Positions 8,671 to 17,018 of a stretch of DNA of 64,000 nt are shown piece after piece. The notes under the pieces are model-generated. The model was not told the DNA's origin. It was given only the letters and a program-made list of their open reading frames with translations, and did no database searches. The DNA is from G963708325 sp963708325 (GTDB lineage Bacteria > Actinomycetota > Thermoleophilia > Solirubrobacterales > 70-9), in NCBI GenBank assembly GCA_963708325.1, contig OY970203.1:2542001-2606000 (forward strand), written 5' to 3'. Positions within the stretch are counted from its first letter, which is position 1. Every line of letters starts with the position of its first letter. Made by a program: the position numbers and the translations under genes.

Positions 8671-9135
8671 ATGACTGGACGCAGTCGTGCCATGGCGGGG
8701 GCCGCTGCATGCTGCGCGATCGCCCTCGCGGCGTGCGGCGGCGCTCACTCGACCGACGGCGGCTCACGCCGGGCGGCGCTGCCGCACGCCCTTTCGCACC
8801 GTCTCGCCGCCGCCAGCGAGCGGGTGGCGACGACGCTCGACGCCGGCGATCCCTGCGGCGCCGCCCGGCAGGCCGACGCGGTCCGCGCGGAGGCGGAGGC
8901 GGCGATCGCCGCCGGGCGCGTCCCGGCCGCCCTGCGCGGCGGCCTGGGGATCGCAGTGCGCCGCCTCGACGCCCGCGTCAACTGCCCGCCGCCACCGCCG
9001 CCGACACCCGAGCCGCCGCCACCGCCGGACCGTCACGCAAACGAGCCCGCCAAGCACCACGACAAGAAGCCGCCCGGTCAGGCGAAGAAGAAGCACGGCA
9101 ACCACAAGGACGGGGGCGGAGGGGCGGGCGACTGA
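8671..9135 (+). CDS. Putative lipoprotein, translationally coupled to a Ser/Thr kinase
   Basis: A 154-residue protein with signal AGAAACCAIALAACGG (lipobox LAAC), a helical middle (about residues 30-105) with a conserved-looking Cys pair (GDPCGAARQ and ARVNCPP), a Pro-rich stretch, and a Lys/His/Gly tail. ATG 8692 is an alternative start. Its stop overlaps the kinase start as TGATG, so both are made from one message. An extracytoplasmic partner or sensor for the kinase is plausible but is inference from position only. Confidence 0.7.
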   Translation: MTGRSRAMAGAAACCAIALAACGGAHSTDGGSRRAALPHALSHRLAAASERVATTLDAGDPCGAARQADAVRAEAEAAIAAGRVPAALRGGLGIAVRRLDARVNCPPPPPPTPEPPPPPDRHANEPAKHHDKKPPGQAKKKHGNHKDGGGGAGD

Positions 9136-10427
9136 TGCTCGAGGCGCTTGCATCCGACCGCTACGAGATCGGCCCTCGCATCGGCCAGGGCGGCATGGCG
9201 ACCGTCTTCGAGGCCACCGATCGCCAGCTCGACCGTCGCGTCGCCGTGAAGCTGCTCGCCGACAACCTCGCGGCCGACGACGACTTCCGCCGCCGCTTCG
9301 AGCGCGAGGCGAGGCTCGCCGGCCGCCTCTCACACCCGAACGTCGTCCAGGTGTTCGACGTCGGCGAGGACGAGGGGCGCCCGTGGATCGTGATGGAGCT
9401 CGTCGAGGGCCAGGGCCTCGAGGCCCTGCTCTCCGAGCGCGGACCGCTCGACCCGCGCCAGGCGGCAGGGCTCGGGGCCCAGGCGGCGGCGGGCCTCGGG
9501 CACGCGCACGCCGCCGGGTTCGTCCATCGCGACGTCAAGCCGCAGAACCTGCTGCTGCGCGAGGACGGCACGCTGAAGGTGGCGGACTTCGGCATCGCCC
9601 GCGCCGCCGAGACGACCCGCCTGACGCGCGCCGGATCGGTGCTCGGGACCGGCCCCTACATGGCGCCCGAGCAGGCCGCCGGCGGCGACGTCTCGGCGGT
9701 CAGCGACGTCTACGCGCTCGGCGTCGTCCTCTTCGAGCTGCTCTGCGGCCGCACCCCCTACGACGCCCCACCGCCGGCGAGCGGATCGTGGGTGGAGCCG
9801 GTGCCCTCCCTGCGCGACGCCGAGCCGTCCGTGCCCGCCGAGCTGGAGCGCGTGGTGGTGCGCTGCCTCCAGCCCGACCCCGCGCTGCGGCCGGGGTCCG
9901 CGGCCGAGGTGCGCGACCTGCTGGAGGCGCTCGACGGGGCCCCCGTGTCTCCGGCCGAGCCGCCGCTCCCGGCCACCCGCCGGATCACCCCGCCGGAGGA
10001 GCCGCCGGCCGCCGCCGATGAGGCGCCGACCGCCGTGGTCGCCGGATCGGCTGGCGACGCCGAGCCCCCGACCGGGGACGTGTCGCCGGTTCCCGCCGGC
10101 GTCTCGGAGGTGCGAATCAAGCGTCGTCCCGACCCCGTCCACCGCGCGCGCAGCCTGGCGCGAGGTGGGTCGGCCGCGGGCAGCGCCCTCCGGGCAGCCG
10201 TGCGCCGGCATCGACTCGCGGCGCTGGCCGCCGCGCTCGTCGTCGCAGCCGGCGCGGTCGCCGCCCTGGACTCCGGCGGCGGCGCGCCGCTGCCGCAGCG
10301 GCCGGCGCGCTCGCACCCGCGGCCGCCCGCCGGGCAGGCGAACGAGGTGGCGCCGCCGGCGCGCGCGCAGGATCCCGCGGCGCAGGCCCGCGAGCTGGCC
10401 GCCTGGCTGCGCCACCACTCGCGTTAG
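9135..10427 (+). CDS. PknB-type Ser/Thr protein kinase with C-terminal membrane anchor
   Basis: 430 residues. A Hanks-type kinase domain at about 10-270 has all key elements: Gly loop GQGGMATVF (17-25), Lys 39 in VAVKLL, Glu 58, catalytic HRD (131-133), DFG (151-153), and APE (177-179). It is followed by a Pro/Ala-rich juxtamembrane linker (about 275-350), one hydrophobic segment (RLAALAAALVVAAGAVAAL) and a short extracytoplasmic tail with no PASTA repeats. Family role: phosphorylation of regulators and cell-wall or metabolic enzymes. Without a sensor domain, signal input may come from the coupled lipoprotein (inference). Confidence 0.95.
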   Translation: MLEALASDRYEIGPRIGQGGMATVFEATDRQLDRRVAVKLLADNLAADDDFRRRFEREARLAGRLSHPNVVQVFDVGEDEGRPWIVMELVEGQGLEALLSERGPLDPRQAAGLGAQAAAGLGHAHAAGFVHRDVKPQNLLLREDGTLKVADFGIARAAETTRLTRAGSVLGTGPYMAPEQAAGGDVSAVSDVYALGVVLFELLCGRTPYDAPPPASGSWVEPVPSLRDAEPSVPAELERVVVRCLQPDPALRPGSAAEVRDLLEALDGAPVSPAEPPLPATRRITPPEEPPAAADEAPTAVVAGSAGDAEPPTGDVSPVPAGVSEVRIKRRPDPVHRARSLARGGSAAGSALRAAVRRHRLAALAAALVVAAGAVAALDSGGGAPLPQRPARSHPRPPAGQANEVAPPARAQDPAAQARELAAWLRHHSR

Positions 10428-10441
10428 GTCACCGGCCGCCG

Positions 10442-10870
10442 TCAGGCGGCGCGCGGGTGTACCACGAGGACGTCGCATGGCGCCTCGTGGACGAGCGCGC
10501 TGGAGACGCTTCCCAGCATCCGCCGGGCGATCCGGCCGTGCTTGCGCGAGCCGGTGACGATCAGGTCGGCTTCCACGTCCTCGGCGACGGCGAGGATCCC
10601 CTTCGCCGGCGGTCCCGCGACGACCCATGGGCTCGCCGCCAGCGAATCGTCGAGCGAGGCGATCGCCTCGTCGAGCGCGTGGCGCACCTCGGCCGCGGCC
10701 TCGACCTTCGCGCCTCGCCTCCCTCCGGGGATCGGGGCGGCCGTGGTCTCGTCGACGGACTGCGCCAGGGTCAGCGTCGCCCCCTCGGCGGTGGCGATCT
10801 CGGACGCTCGCCAGAGGGCGGCGCGGGCTCCCTCGCTTCCGTCATAGGCCACGACGATGTTGCGGTACAC
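10442..10870 (-). CDS. Universal stress protein (UspA family)
   Basis: 142 residues with a single Usp domain starting at YRNIVVAYDGSEGA. The ATP-binding signature G-2x-G-9x-G(S/T) is present in VTGSRKHGRIARRMLGSVS. A GTG start follows a good Shine-Dalgarno (GAAGGA) by about 6 nt. Usp proteins bind ATP and protect cells in stationary phase or stress. It is divergent from the TreT-like gene, with about 117 bp between the starts. A joint stress response with trehalose synthesis is plausible. Confidence 0.93.
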   Translation of the reverse strand: MYRNIVVAYDGSEGARAALWRASEIATAEGATLTLAQSVDETTAAPIPGGRRGAKVEAAAEVRHALDEAIASLDDSLAASPWVVAGPPAKGILAVAEDVEADLIVTGSRKHGRIARRMLGSVSSALVHEAPCDVLVVHPRAA

Positions 10871-10987
10871 GCTCGTCCTTCTCGATTCGGGTGGCGGGAT
10901 CCCGCTCGGGAGTGGGAAGCTAGCCGCTGACGCGATCCGCCGCCGCCTCGTGCAGGCCCCGAGCGGGCGCATCTCGAAGGAGAGCCT

Positions 10988-12421
10988 GTGGAGCAGGTGC
11001 CGATATCGCCACGATCGCCGGACCGGTTCCGGCAGCTTTTGCCGGCCGACGACTGGGCGACCGTGGAGCGCGGGATCGCCGAGGCCCACCGGGTGTTCGC
11101 GGGCCGGGCGATGTGGCACGTGAACTCGACCGCTCACGGCGGCGGTGTCGCCGAGATGCTGACCTCGCTGCTCGCCTACGTGCGGGGCGTCGGCGTGGAC
11201 GCGCGCTGGATCGTGATCGAGGGGGACCCCGACTTCTTCCGCGTCACCAAGCGGATCCACAACAACCTGCACGGGGCCGCCGGCGACGGCGGCGACCTCG
11301 GCGACGACGAGCGGGCCGCGTACGAGCGTGCTCTCGCGCCGAACGCCGCCGAGCTGACCCGGCTGGTGCGCCCGAACGACATCGTCTTCCTCCACGACCC
11401 GCAGACCGCCGGGCTGATCGAGGCGGCGAAGACGGCGGCGCCGCGGGTGGTGTGGCGCTGTCACGTCGGGCTCGACCTGCCGAATGACCTGGCCAGGCGG
11501 GCGTGGGACTTCCTGCGCCCCTACGTGATCGAGGCGGACGCCTGGATCTTCTCCCGGGAGGCCTTCGCCTGGGAGGGGCTGATGCCCGACCGCACCTGGA
11601 TCGTGCCCCCCTCGATCGATGCGTTCGCGCCGAAGAACCAGGAGATGTCGGCCGCCACGGTGAGCGCGATCCTGGCGACGATCGGCCTGGGGGCGGGATC
11701 GTCCGACCGCCCGCCGACGTTCGAGCGCGTCGACGGGACCCCGGGCCGCGTGGATCGCTCCGCCACGATCTTTCAGGACGGCCCCGTGCCGGAGGACGCG
11801 CCGGTCGTCGCCCAGGTCTCGCGCTGGGACAGCCTCAAGGACCCGGTGGGCGTGCTGCGCTGCTTCGCCGACCACTGCAACGTCCCGGGTGCCCACCTGG
11901 TGCTGGCGGGGCCGGCGGTGGACGCCGTCAGCGACGACCCCGAGGGCGCCGCGGTGCTGGCCGAGGTGCGCGAGCACTGGCAGGCGCTGCCGGCCGAGAC
12001 CCGCGCCCGGGTCCACCTGGTCACCCTGCCGATGGAGGACGGCGGCGAAAACGCGGCGATGGTGAACGCGATCCAGCGCCGCGCCGACGTCGTCGTCCAG
12101 AAGAGCCTCGCCGAGGGCTTCGGCCTCACCGTGGCGGAGGCGATGTGGAAGGCAAAGCCCGTGGTCGCCGGGAGGATCGGCGGCATCCAGGATCAGATCG
12201 AGAGCGGCGAGAGCGGGATCCTCGTCGATGACCCCGCCGACCTCGCCGCCGTCGGGGCGGCGGTCGAGACGCTGCTCGCCGACCGGCGGCTCGCGGAGCG
12301 GATCGGCTCCGCCGCGCGGGAGCGGGTGCGCGCGGAGTTCCTCGGCACCCGACACCTGATCCAGTACCTCAACCTGCTGGCCACCCTGATCGGGCTCCCC
12401 GAGGAGCGAGCGGCCGCTTGA
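10988..12421 (+). CDS. treT: TreT-type trehalose synthase (GT4 glycosyltransferase)
   Basis: A 477-residue GT-B fold glycosyltransferase. N-terminal half: WHVNSTAHGGGVAEML (donor-site glycine loop), FLHDPQTAGL, and WRCHVGLDLPN. C-terminal half: VAQVSRWDSLKDP, and the GT4 donor-binding stretch KSLAEGFGLTVAEAMWK followed by PVVAGRIGGI. The segment SIDAFAPKNQEMS is typical of trehalose glycosyltransferring synthase, which joins NDP-glucose and glucose to make trehalose. Trehalose phosphorylases of the same family are an alternative. The GTG start follows AAGGAGA at a good distance. Likely cytoplasmic. Confidence 0.8.
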   Translation: MEQVPISPRSPDRFRQLLPADDWATVERGIAEAHRVFAGRAMWHVNSTAHGGGVAEMLTSLLAYVRGVGVDARWIVIEGDPDFFRVTKRIHNNLHGAAGDGGDLGDDERAAYERALAPNAAELTRLVRPNDIVFLHDPQTAGLIEAAKTAAPRVVWRCHVGLDLPNDLARRAWDFLRPYVIEADAWIFSREAFAWEGLMPDRTWIVPPSIDAFAPKNQEMSAATVSAILATIGLGAGSSDRPPTFERVDGTPGRVDRSATIFQDGPVPEDAPVVAQVSRWDSLKDPVGVLRCFADHCNVPGAHLVLAGPAVDAVSDDPEGAAVLAEVREHWQALPAETRARVHLVTLPMEDGGENAAMVNAIQRRADVVVQKSLAEGFGLTVAEAMWKAKPVVAGRIGGIQDQIESGESGILVDDPADLAAVGAAVETLLADRRLAERIGSAARERVRAEFLGTRHLIQYLNLLATLIGLPEERAAA

Positions 12422-12456
12422 TTCGGACCCGGGCGCGGACGTAGGATCGCCGCGCC

Positions 12457-14799
12457 TTGCAGGAGACCGGTACGGACACGGCGACCGGAACGGACACCGG
12501 CGAGCGTCGCCAGCTGATCGTCTCGAAGGGATGGCTCCAGGCGGCCATCCTCGTCTTCCTCCTCGGCTTCCTGGTCCTCGGCCTGCTCGCCTACCGCACC
12601 TACCAGGCCGATCCGCCCGTCCCCGCCAGGGTCGTCGACGCCAGCGGGCGGGCGCTGTTCGCCGGCTCCGACGTGAAGGCGGGCCAGAAGGTCTTCCTGC
12701 GAAACGGCCTGATGGAGTACGGCTCGATCTTCGGGCACGGCGCCTACCTCGGCCCCGACTTCACCGACGATTACCTGCACCGCGCCGCCCTGATCGTGCG
12801 CGGCGAGTACGGCGGCGCCGGCTCGGACCGGGCGCGCCTGCGCACCGTCTCGGACTTCCGCACAAACCGCTACGACTCGGCTACAGGCACGCTCACCTAC
12901 ACCGCCGCGCAGGGCCACGCCTTCGACCGCCTGCTGGCCCACTACCGCGATTTCTTCTCCCAGCCGACGACGAAGTACGGGCTGCGGCCGAAGGCGATCA
13001 CCGACCCCGAGAAGGCCAAGCAGCTGACGGCGTTCTTCTCGTGGTCGGCCTGGGCGGCGAGCGCCGAGCGCCCCGGCCATCACTACACCTACACGAACAA
13101 CTGGCCGCCGGAGAAGCTCGTCCAAAACGCGCCCACCGCCAACGTGATCCTGTGGAGCGTCGTGTCGCTGATCGCGCTGCTGGGCGGGGTCGGCCTGCTG
13201 TTCGGGGCATTCGGGCGCTGGAACTTCCTCGGCTGGCACGGCCGCGAGCAGGCGACGCTGTCGTTCCGCGCCCCGGGGGACGTCGCGCTGACGCCGGCGC
13301 AGCGGGCCACGGCCTGGTTCTTCCTGGTGATGGCGCTGCTGTTCCTGATCCAGGCGCTGGTCGGGGCGGCGTCCCAGCACTACCGCGCCGAGCTGGGCGA
13401 CTTCTTCGGCTTCGACCTGGCGAAGCTCCTGCCGTACAACCTCGCCCGCACCTTCCACGTGCAGCTGGCGATCTTCTTCGTCTCCACCTCCTACCTGGCC
13501 GCCGGGATCTTCCTCGTGCCGATGATCGCGCGGCGCGAGCCGAAGCGGCAGAGCTGGCTCGCCTACGCCCTTCTCGGCGCCCTCGCGCTCGTCGTATTCG
13601 GCAGCATGATCGGCGAGTTCGCCGGAGTGCACGGCTGGCTGAGCACGGTGGGGGGGTGGTTCGGCGACCAGGGCTTCGAGTACCTCGACCTGGGGCGCTT
13701 CTGGCAGATCCTGCTGGTGATCGGGCTGTTCTTCTGGGTGGCGATCCTCTACAGGGGGATCCGCGGTCGCCTCGGACAGGAGCGCTTCGGCAACATGCCC
13801 TGGCTGTTCTTCTTCGCCGCCCTGGCGATCCCGGCCTTCTACGCGGTCGGGCTGTTGGCCCGCTCCGGCGACACCTTCACCGTCACCGACTTCTGGCGGT
13901 TCTGGGTCGTGCACCTCTGGGTCGAGGACTTCCTCGAGCTGTTCACGACGGTGATGGTGGCCTACGTCTTCGTCCTGCTCGGGGTCGTCCGCGAGCGCGT
14001 CGCCCTCACCGTGATCTTCCTTGACATCCTGCTCTACTCGGCCGGCGGCGTGATCGGCACGATGCACCACCTCTATTTCTCGGGCGAGCCCGCCGAGCAC
14101 CTGGCCCTGGGCGCGGTCTTCTCCGCCGCCGAGGTGATCCCGCTCACCTTCCTCACCGTCGAGGCCTGGAGCTTCCTCCAGCTCGGCGCCCGCCAGGAGT
14201 CCCGGTCGGCGGCGCCGTTCCCGCACCGCTGGGCGGTGATGTTCCTCGTCGCCGTCGGCTTCTGGAACTTCCTCGGCGCCGGGATCTTCGGCTTCCTGAT
14301 CAACCTGCCGATCGTCTCCTACTACGAGATCGGCACGGCGCTCACGGCAAACCACGGCCACGCGGCGATGATGGGCGTCTACGGGATGCTCGCCGTCGGC
14401 CTGGCGCTGTTCTGCCTACGCTACCTGATCCCGGACGATCGCTGGCCCGAGCGGGCGGCGAAGACGAGCTTCTGGTCGCTCAACCTCGGCCTCGCCTGGA
14501 TGTCGTTCGCGACCCTGTTCCCGCTGGGGATGATCCAGCTGTACGAGTCGGTCAACCGCAGCTACTTCCACGCCCGCACCCTCGACTTCCTCACCAACTC
14601 GACGAACAAGCTGATCGAGTGGCTGCGCTTCCCGGGCGACGTCCTCTTCATCGTCGGCGGCGTGCTGCCGCTGCTCTATATCTGCTGGGTGGGGGTGCGC
14701 CACACGGTCGGGCGGGAGACGATGGAGGAGCCGGAGGACATCCTGTTCACGGAGATCACCGAGCCCGAGCCGCAGCCCCAGATCGCCGGCGGTTCCTGA
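12457..14799 (+). CDS. norZ: Quinol-dependent nitric oxide reductase, single subunit (qNOR)
   Basis: A 780-residue membrane protein of the heme-copper oxidase superfamily. The N-terminal extension (about residues 30-235) with one anchor helix and a soluble domain replaces the NorC subunit, the hallmark of qNOR. The catalytic part has about 13 helices and the expected heme/Fe-B histidines: ARTFHVQLAIF, FWVVHLWVEDFLELF (His and Glu near Fe-B), GTMHHLYF, and NHGHAAMMGVYG. It reduces 2 NO to N2O with quinol electrons, either for detoxification or denitrification. No other denitrification gene is visible, so detoxification is more likely. The start is TTG with a weak upstream AGGA. The small gene 1 nt downstream is probably in the same operon. 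Confidence 0.93.
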   Translation: MQETGTDTATGTDTGERRQLIVSKGWLQAAILVFLLGFLVLGLLAYRTYQADPPVPARVVDASGRALFAGSDVKAGQKVFLRNGLMEYGSIFGHGAYLGPDFTDDYLHRAALIVRGEYGGAGSDRARLRTVSDFRTNRYDSATGTLTYTAAQGHAFDRLLAHYRDFFSQPTTKYGLRPKAITDPEKAKQLTAFFSWSAWAASAERPGHHYTYTNNWPPEKLVQNAPTANVILWSVVSLIALLGGVGLLFGAFGRWNFLGWHGREQATLSFRAPGDVALTPAQRATAWFFLVMALLFLIQALVGAASQHYRAELGDFFGFDLAKLLPYNLARTFHVQLAIFFVSTSYLAAGIFLVPMIARREPKRQSWLAYALLGALALVVFGSMIGEFAGVHGWLSTVGGWFGDQGFEYLDLGRFWQILLVIGLFFWVAILYRGIRGRLGQERFGNMPWLFFFAALAIPAFYAVGLLARSGDTFTVTDFWRFWVVHLWVEDFLELFTTVMVAYVFVLLGVVRERVALTVIFLDILLYSAGGVIGTMHHLYFSGEPAEHLALGAVFSAAEVIPLTFLTVEAWSFLQLGARQESRSAAPFPHRWAVMFLVAVGFWNFLGAGIFGFLINLPIVSYYEIGTALTANHGHAAMMGVYGMLAVGLALFCLRYLIPDDRWPERAAKTSFWSLNLGLAWMSFATLFPLGMIQLYESVNRSYFHARTLDFLTNSTNKLIEWLRFPGDVLFIVGGVLPLLYICWVGVRHTVGRETMEEPEDILFTEITEPEPQPQIAGGS

Positions 14800-14800
14800 G

Positions 14801-15343
14801 ATGGACGCCGGCGCCGACGGGCTGATGGCGGCCGCCTACGCGGTGTTCCTGCTCGGCGCAGCCGCCGCGCTCGACCTGGCGGCCCGCCACACACACCGCC
14901 GCTCGGAGCGCTACCGCACCGCGGGCTTCGCCTACCACGAGCACCTCGACGCCTGGGAATGCCCCGAGGGCCAGCACCTGCACCGTGCCGAGGTGGATCA
15001 GCACAGCCGGCTCGTCCGCTACCGCGCCAAGGCCCACGTCTGCAACGCCTGTCCGGCGAAGGGAGGCTGCACGGACTCCGACGAGGGACGTGAGGTGGTG
15101 CGGGCGATGGATCCCTGGCCGCACTCGGAGGCGGGACGCTTTCACCGCGGAATCTCGATCGCGCTCGTCGTCCTGGCGGCCCTCGTCAGCGCCGTCGGCA
15201 TCGCGCTCGGTGGAAGCGCAGCCGAGGCGCTTCCACCCACGGCAACCCTGCTGGGCGCGCTGGCGCTGCTGGCGGCGCTGGCATCGGAGTTCAGGGCCGC
15301 GCCGGGGGACTTCCCCGGCGCGACGGTGACGCGTCCCCGTTAG
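14801..15343 (+). CDS. Small membrane protein with Cys zinc-like motif, partner of NorZ
   Basis: A 180-residue protein: one N-terminal helix (AAAYAVFLLGAAAALDLAA), a soluble middle with CPEGQ (about residue 52) and VCNACPAKGGCTDSDEG (about 83-99), then two C-terminal helices. The middle resembles the short zinc-knuckle segment of IS1182-type transposases (CPEG...L, then C-x2-C-P-x4-CT), here placed between membrane helices and with no DDE catalytic domain. It starts 1 nt after the norZ stop (TGA-G-ATG), so it is co-translated with it. The function is unknown; metal or heme handling for NorZ is a guess from position. Confidence 0.7.
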   Translation: MDAGADGLMAAAYAVFLLGAAAALDLAARHTHRRSERYRTAGFAYHEHLDAWECPEGQHLHRAEVDQHSRLVRYRAKAHVCNACPAKGGCTDSDEGREVVRAMDPWPHSEAGRFHRGISIALVVLAALVSAVGIALGGSAAEALPPTATLLGALALLAALASEFRAAPGDFPGATVTRPR

Positions 15344-15349
15344 GCCGCC

Positions 15350-15607
15350 TCAGAAGCCGCGGCGCTCGCGCAGCTGGTGCATGTCGCGCATCAGCTCGTC
15401 GTGCTCGGGCCCGGGGTGCCGCAGCCGGCGCCGCAGCCGGACGGAATGGACCGCGATGAGCGCGGCGAGGATGGCAACGGCAATGCCGAAGAACCAAAGA
15501 TCGGCGGGCGCGAAGACTCCGAGGACGAGCCCGAAGACGTACAGGCCGATCGCTCCGAGCGCCAGGGTGAGGAAGACCAGCGAGAGCCTGTCAACGGTGT
15601 GCTTCAT
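15350..15607 (-). CDS. Small two-TM membrane protein
   Basis: 85 residues: MKHTVDRLSLVFLTLALGAIG then a second helix LWFFGIAVAILAALIAV, and a basic, charged tail RLRRRLRHPGPEHDEL. The ATG at 15607 is preceded by AAGGGAG with good spacing; a TTG at 15622 is less likely. It resembles small actinobacterial phage-shock/PspC-like or DUF-type membrane proteins only in general shape, and no family is claimed. Its end is 6 nt from the convergent end of the NorZ-partner gene. Confidence 0.65.
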   Translation of the reverse strand: MKHTVDRLSLVFLTLALGAIGLYVFGLVLGVFAPADLWFFGIAVAILAALIAVHSVRLRRRLRHPGPEHDELMRDMHQLRERRGF

Positions 15608-15764
15608 GGCCACTCCCTTCAAAGCCGAATCCTGATGCGAGCCTAGTCGCGTCGCCGGGGCCGGGCATCAGCCCTAGCTGCGGAAGCGCATCCGTAGTTA
15701 GCCCCTACGCGAAGCAGGGCGTCGTCCCGATGGCGGTCGCGGGCGGCGCGAATAGCCTCGTCCC

Positions 15765-17000
15765 ATGCCCGCCGAGCGCCATCATCCCCATCGCCATCGC
15801 GTCGTAATCGCCGGCGGGGGCGTCGCCGCGCTGGAGGCCATGCTCGGCATCCGCCGGCTGGCCGAGGAGCGCGCCGAGATCGAGCTGGTCTCCCCGGTGC
15901 GCGACTTCACCTATCGCCCGCTGGCCGTGGCGGAGCCCTTCGGACTCGGGCGGGTGCGTCGCTACGACCTCGAATCGCTGGCGGATGCGGAGGGGGCGCG
16001 CTACCGCGCCGAGGCGATCGTCGAGGTGGATCCCGAGTGGCACGTGGCGCAGACGCGCTCGGGGGCCGAGATCGGCTACGACGCGCTGGTCGTGGCCTGC
16101 GGCGCCCGCCCGCGCGAGTCCCTTCCCGGGGCGCTGACGTTCTGGGGTCCCGGCGACGAGGGCGCGTTCGGCGAGCTGCTCGCCGCGCTGGAGGCGGGCT
16201 CGGCCCGCAGCGTGGCGTTCGCGGTTCCCGCCGGCTGCAGCTGGCCGCTGCCACTCTACGAGCTGGCGCTGCTCACCGCCGCCAAGCTCGATGAGCGCGC
16301 CGTCGACGGGGCGACGCTGACGATCGTCACGCGCGAGCCCCGGCCGCTGGAGATCTTCGGGCCCAGAGCGAGCGAGGAGCTGGAGGCGCTGCTCGCCGAC
16401 CGCGGCATCGAGTTCGTCGGCAGCGCCTACCCCGCGTCCGTGAACGGCAGGCTGGAGCTGGTTCCGGACGGCAGCATCGATGCGGACCGAGTGGTGACGA
16501 TGCCGCGGCTGGAGGGGCCGCGGATCAAGGGCCTGCCGCATGACGCCGAGGGCTTCATTCCGGTCGATTCCCACGGTCGGGTGCCTGACGTCCCCGACGT
16601 CTATGCCGCCGGCGACGCGACCACGTTTCCGGTCAAGCAGGGAGGCATCGCCGCCCAGCTTGCCGACGCCGTCGCCGAAACGGTCGCGGCCTGGGCGGGG
16701 GCCCCAATCGAGCCGGCGCCATTTCGACCGGTGCTGCGCGGTCTGCTGCTCACAGCCCGTGAGCCGCGCTTTCTTCGCAACGAGCTCAGCGGCGCCGCCG
16801 GCGACCGATCCGAGGCGACCCGGAAGCCGCTGTGGTGGCCTCCCGGCAAGGTCGCCGGCAAGTACCTGGCGCCGCACCTCGCCGCCCTCACGCACGAGCA
16901 CCTCGAGCCGCCCCCGCCGGAGGGTTTCGGTTCGCTCTCGGTCGAGGTGGATCTGACGGGGAACGGCGTCCCGCAGAGCGGGCTGCCGCCCGGCGACTAG
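15765..17000 (+). CDS. SQR/NDH-2-like FAD-dependent oxidoreductase
   Basis: A 411-residue flavoprotein. An N-terminal FAD dinucleotide fold (HRVVIAGGGVAALEA), 'DFTYRPLAVAEPF' near residue 45, ALVVACGARPR, a second nucleotide fold region, and the late FAD motif DVYAAGDATTFPVKQGGIAAQ near 280 place it with sulfide:quinone reductase/NDH-2-like enzymes. I do not see the redox Cys pair of true SQR in the expected places, so the substrate may be another reductant. Its middle is unusually Cys-poor (CGARPR and AGCSWP). It is transcribed alone; the 157 bp upstream should hold its promoter. Confidence 0.8.
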   Translation: MPAERHHPHRHRVVIAGGGVAALEAMLGIRRLAEERAEIELVSPVRDFTYRPLAVAEPFGLGRVRRYDLESLADAEGARYRAEAIVEVDPEWHVAQTRSGAEIGYDALVVACGARPRESLPGALTFWGPGDEGAFGELLAALEAGSARSVAFAVPAGCSWPLPLYELALLTAAKLDERAVDGATLTIVTREPRPLEIFGPRASEELEALLADRGIEFVGSAYPASVNGRLELVPDGSIDADRVVTMPRLEGPRIKGLPHDAEGFIPVDSHGRVPDVPDVYAAGDATTFPVKQGGIAAQLADAVAETVAAWAGAPIEPAPFRPVLRGLLLTAREPRFLRNELSGAAGDRSEATRKPLWWPPGKVAGKYLAPHLAALTHEHLEPPPPEGFGSLSVEVDLTGNGVPQSGLPPGD

Positions 17001-17018
17001 CGACGCCTGCCCGGCGGC

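Noticed and set aside
8579..8767. N-terminal extension of the small membrane protein at 8288-8578
   Set aside because: It encodes only Arg/Pro-rich sequence and overlaps the divergent lipoprotein start; the ATG at 8578 is better.
9001..9120. Pro/His/Lys-rich stretches as possible CRISPR or metal-binding array
   Set aside because: They are low-complexity coding tails of a lipoprotein. No regular repeat-spacer pattern exists anywhere in the window.
14801..15343. Insertion sequence remnant (IS1182 family)
   Set aside because: Only a short zinc-knuckle likeness is present. There are no terminal inverted repeats or DDE domain, and the gene is tightly coupled to norZ.
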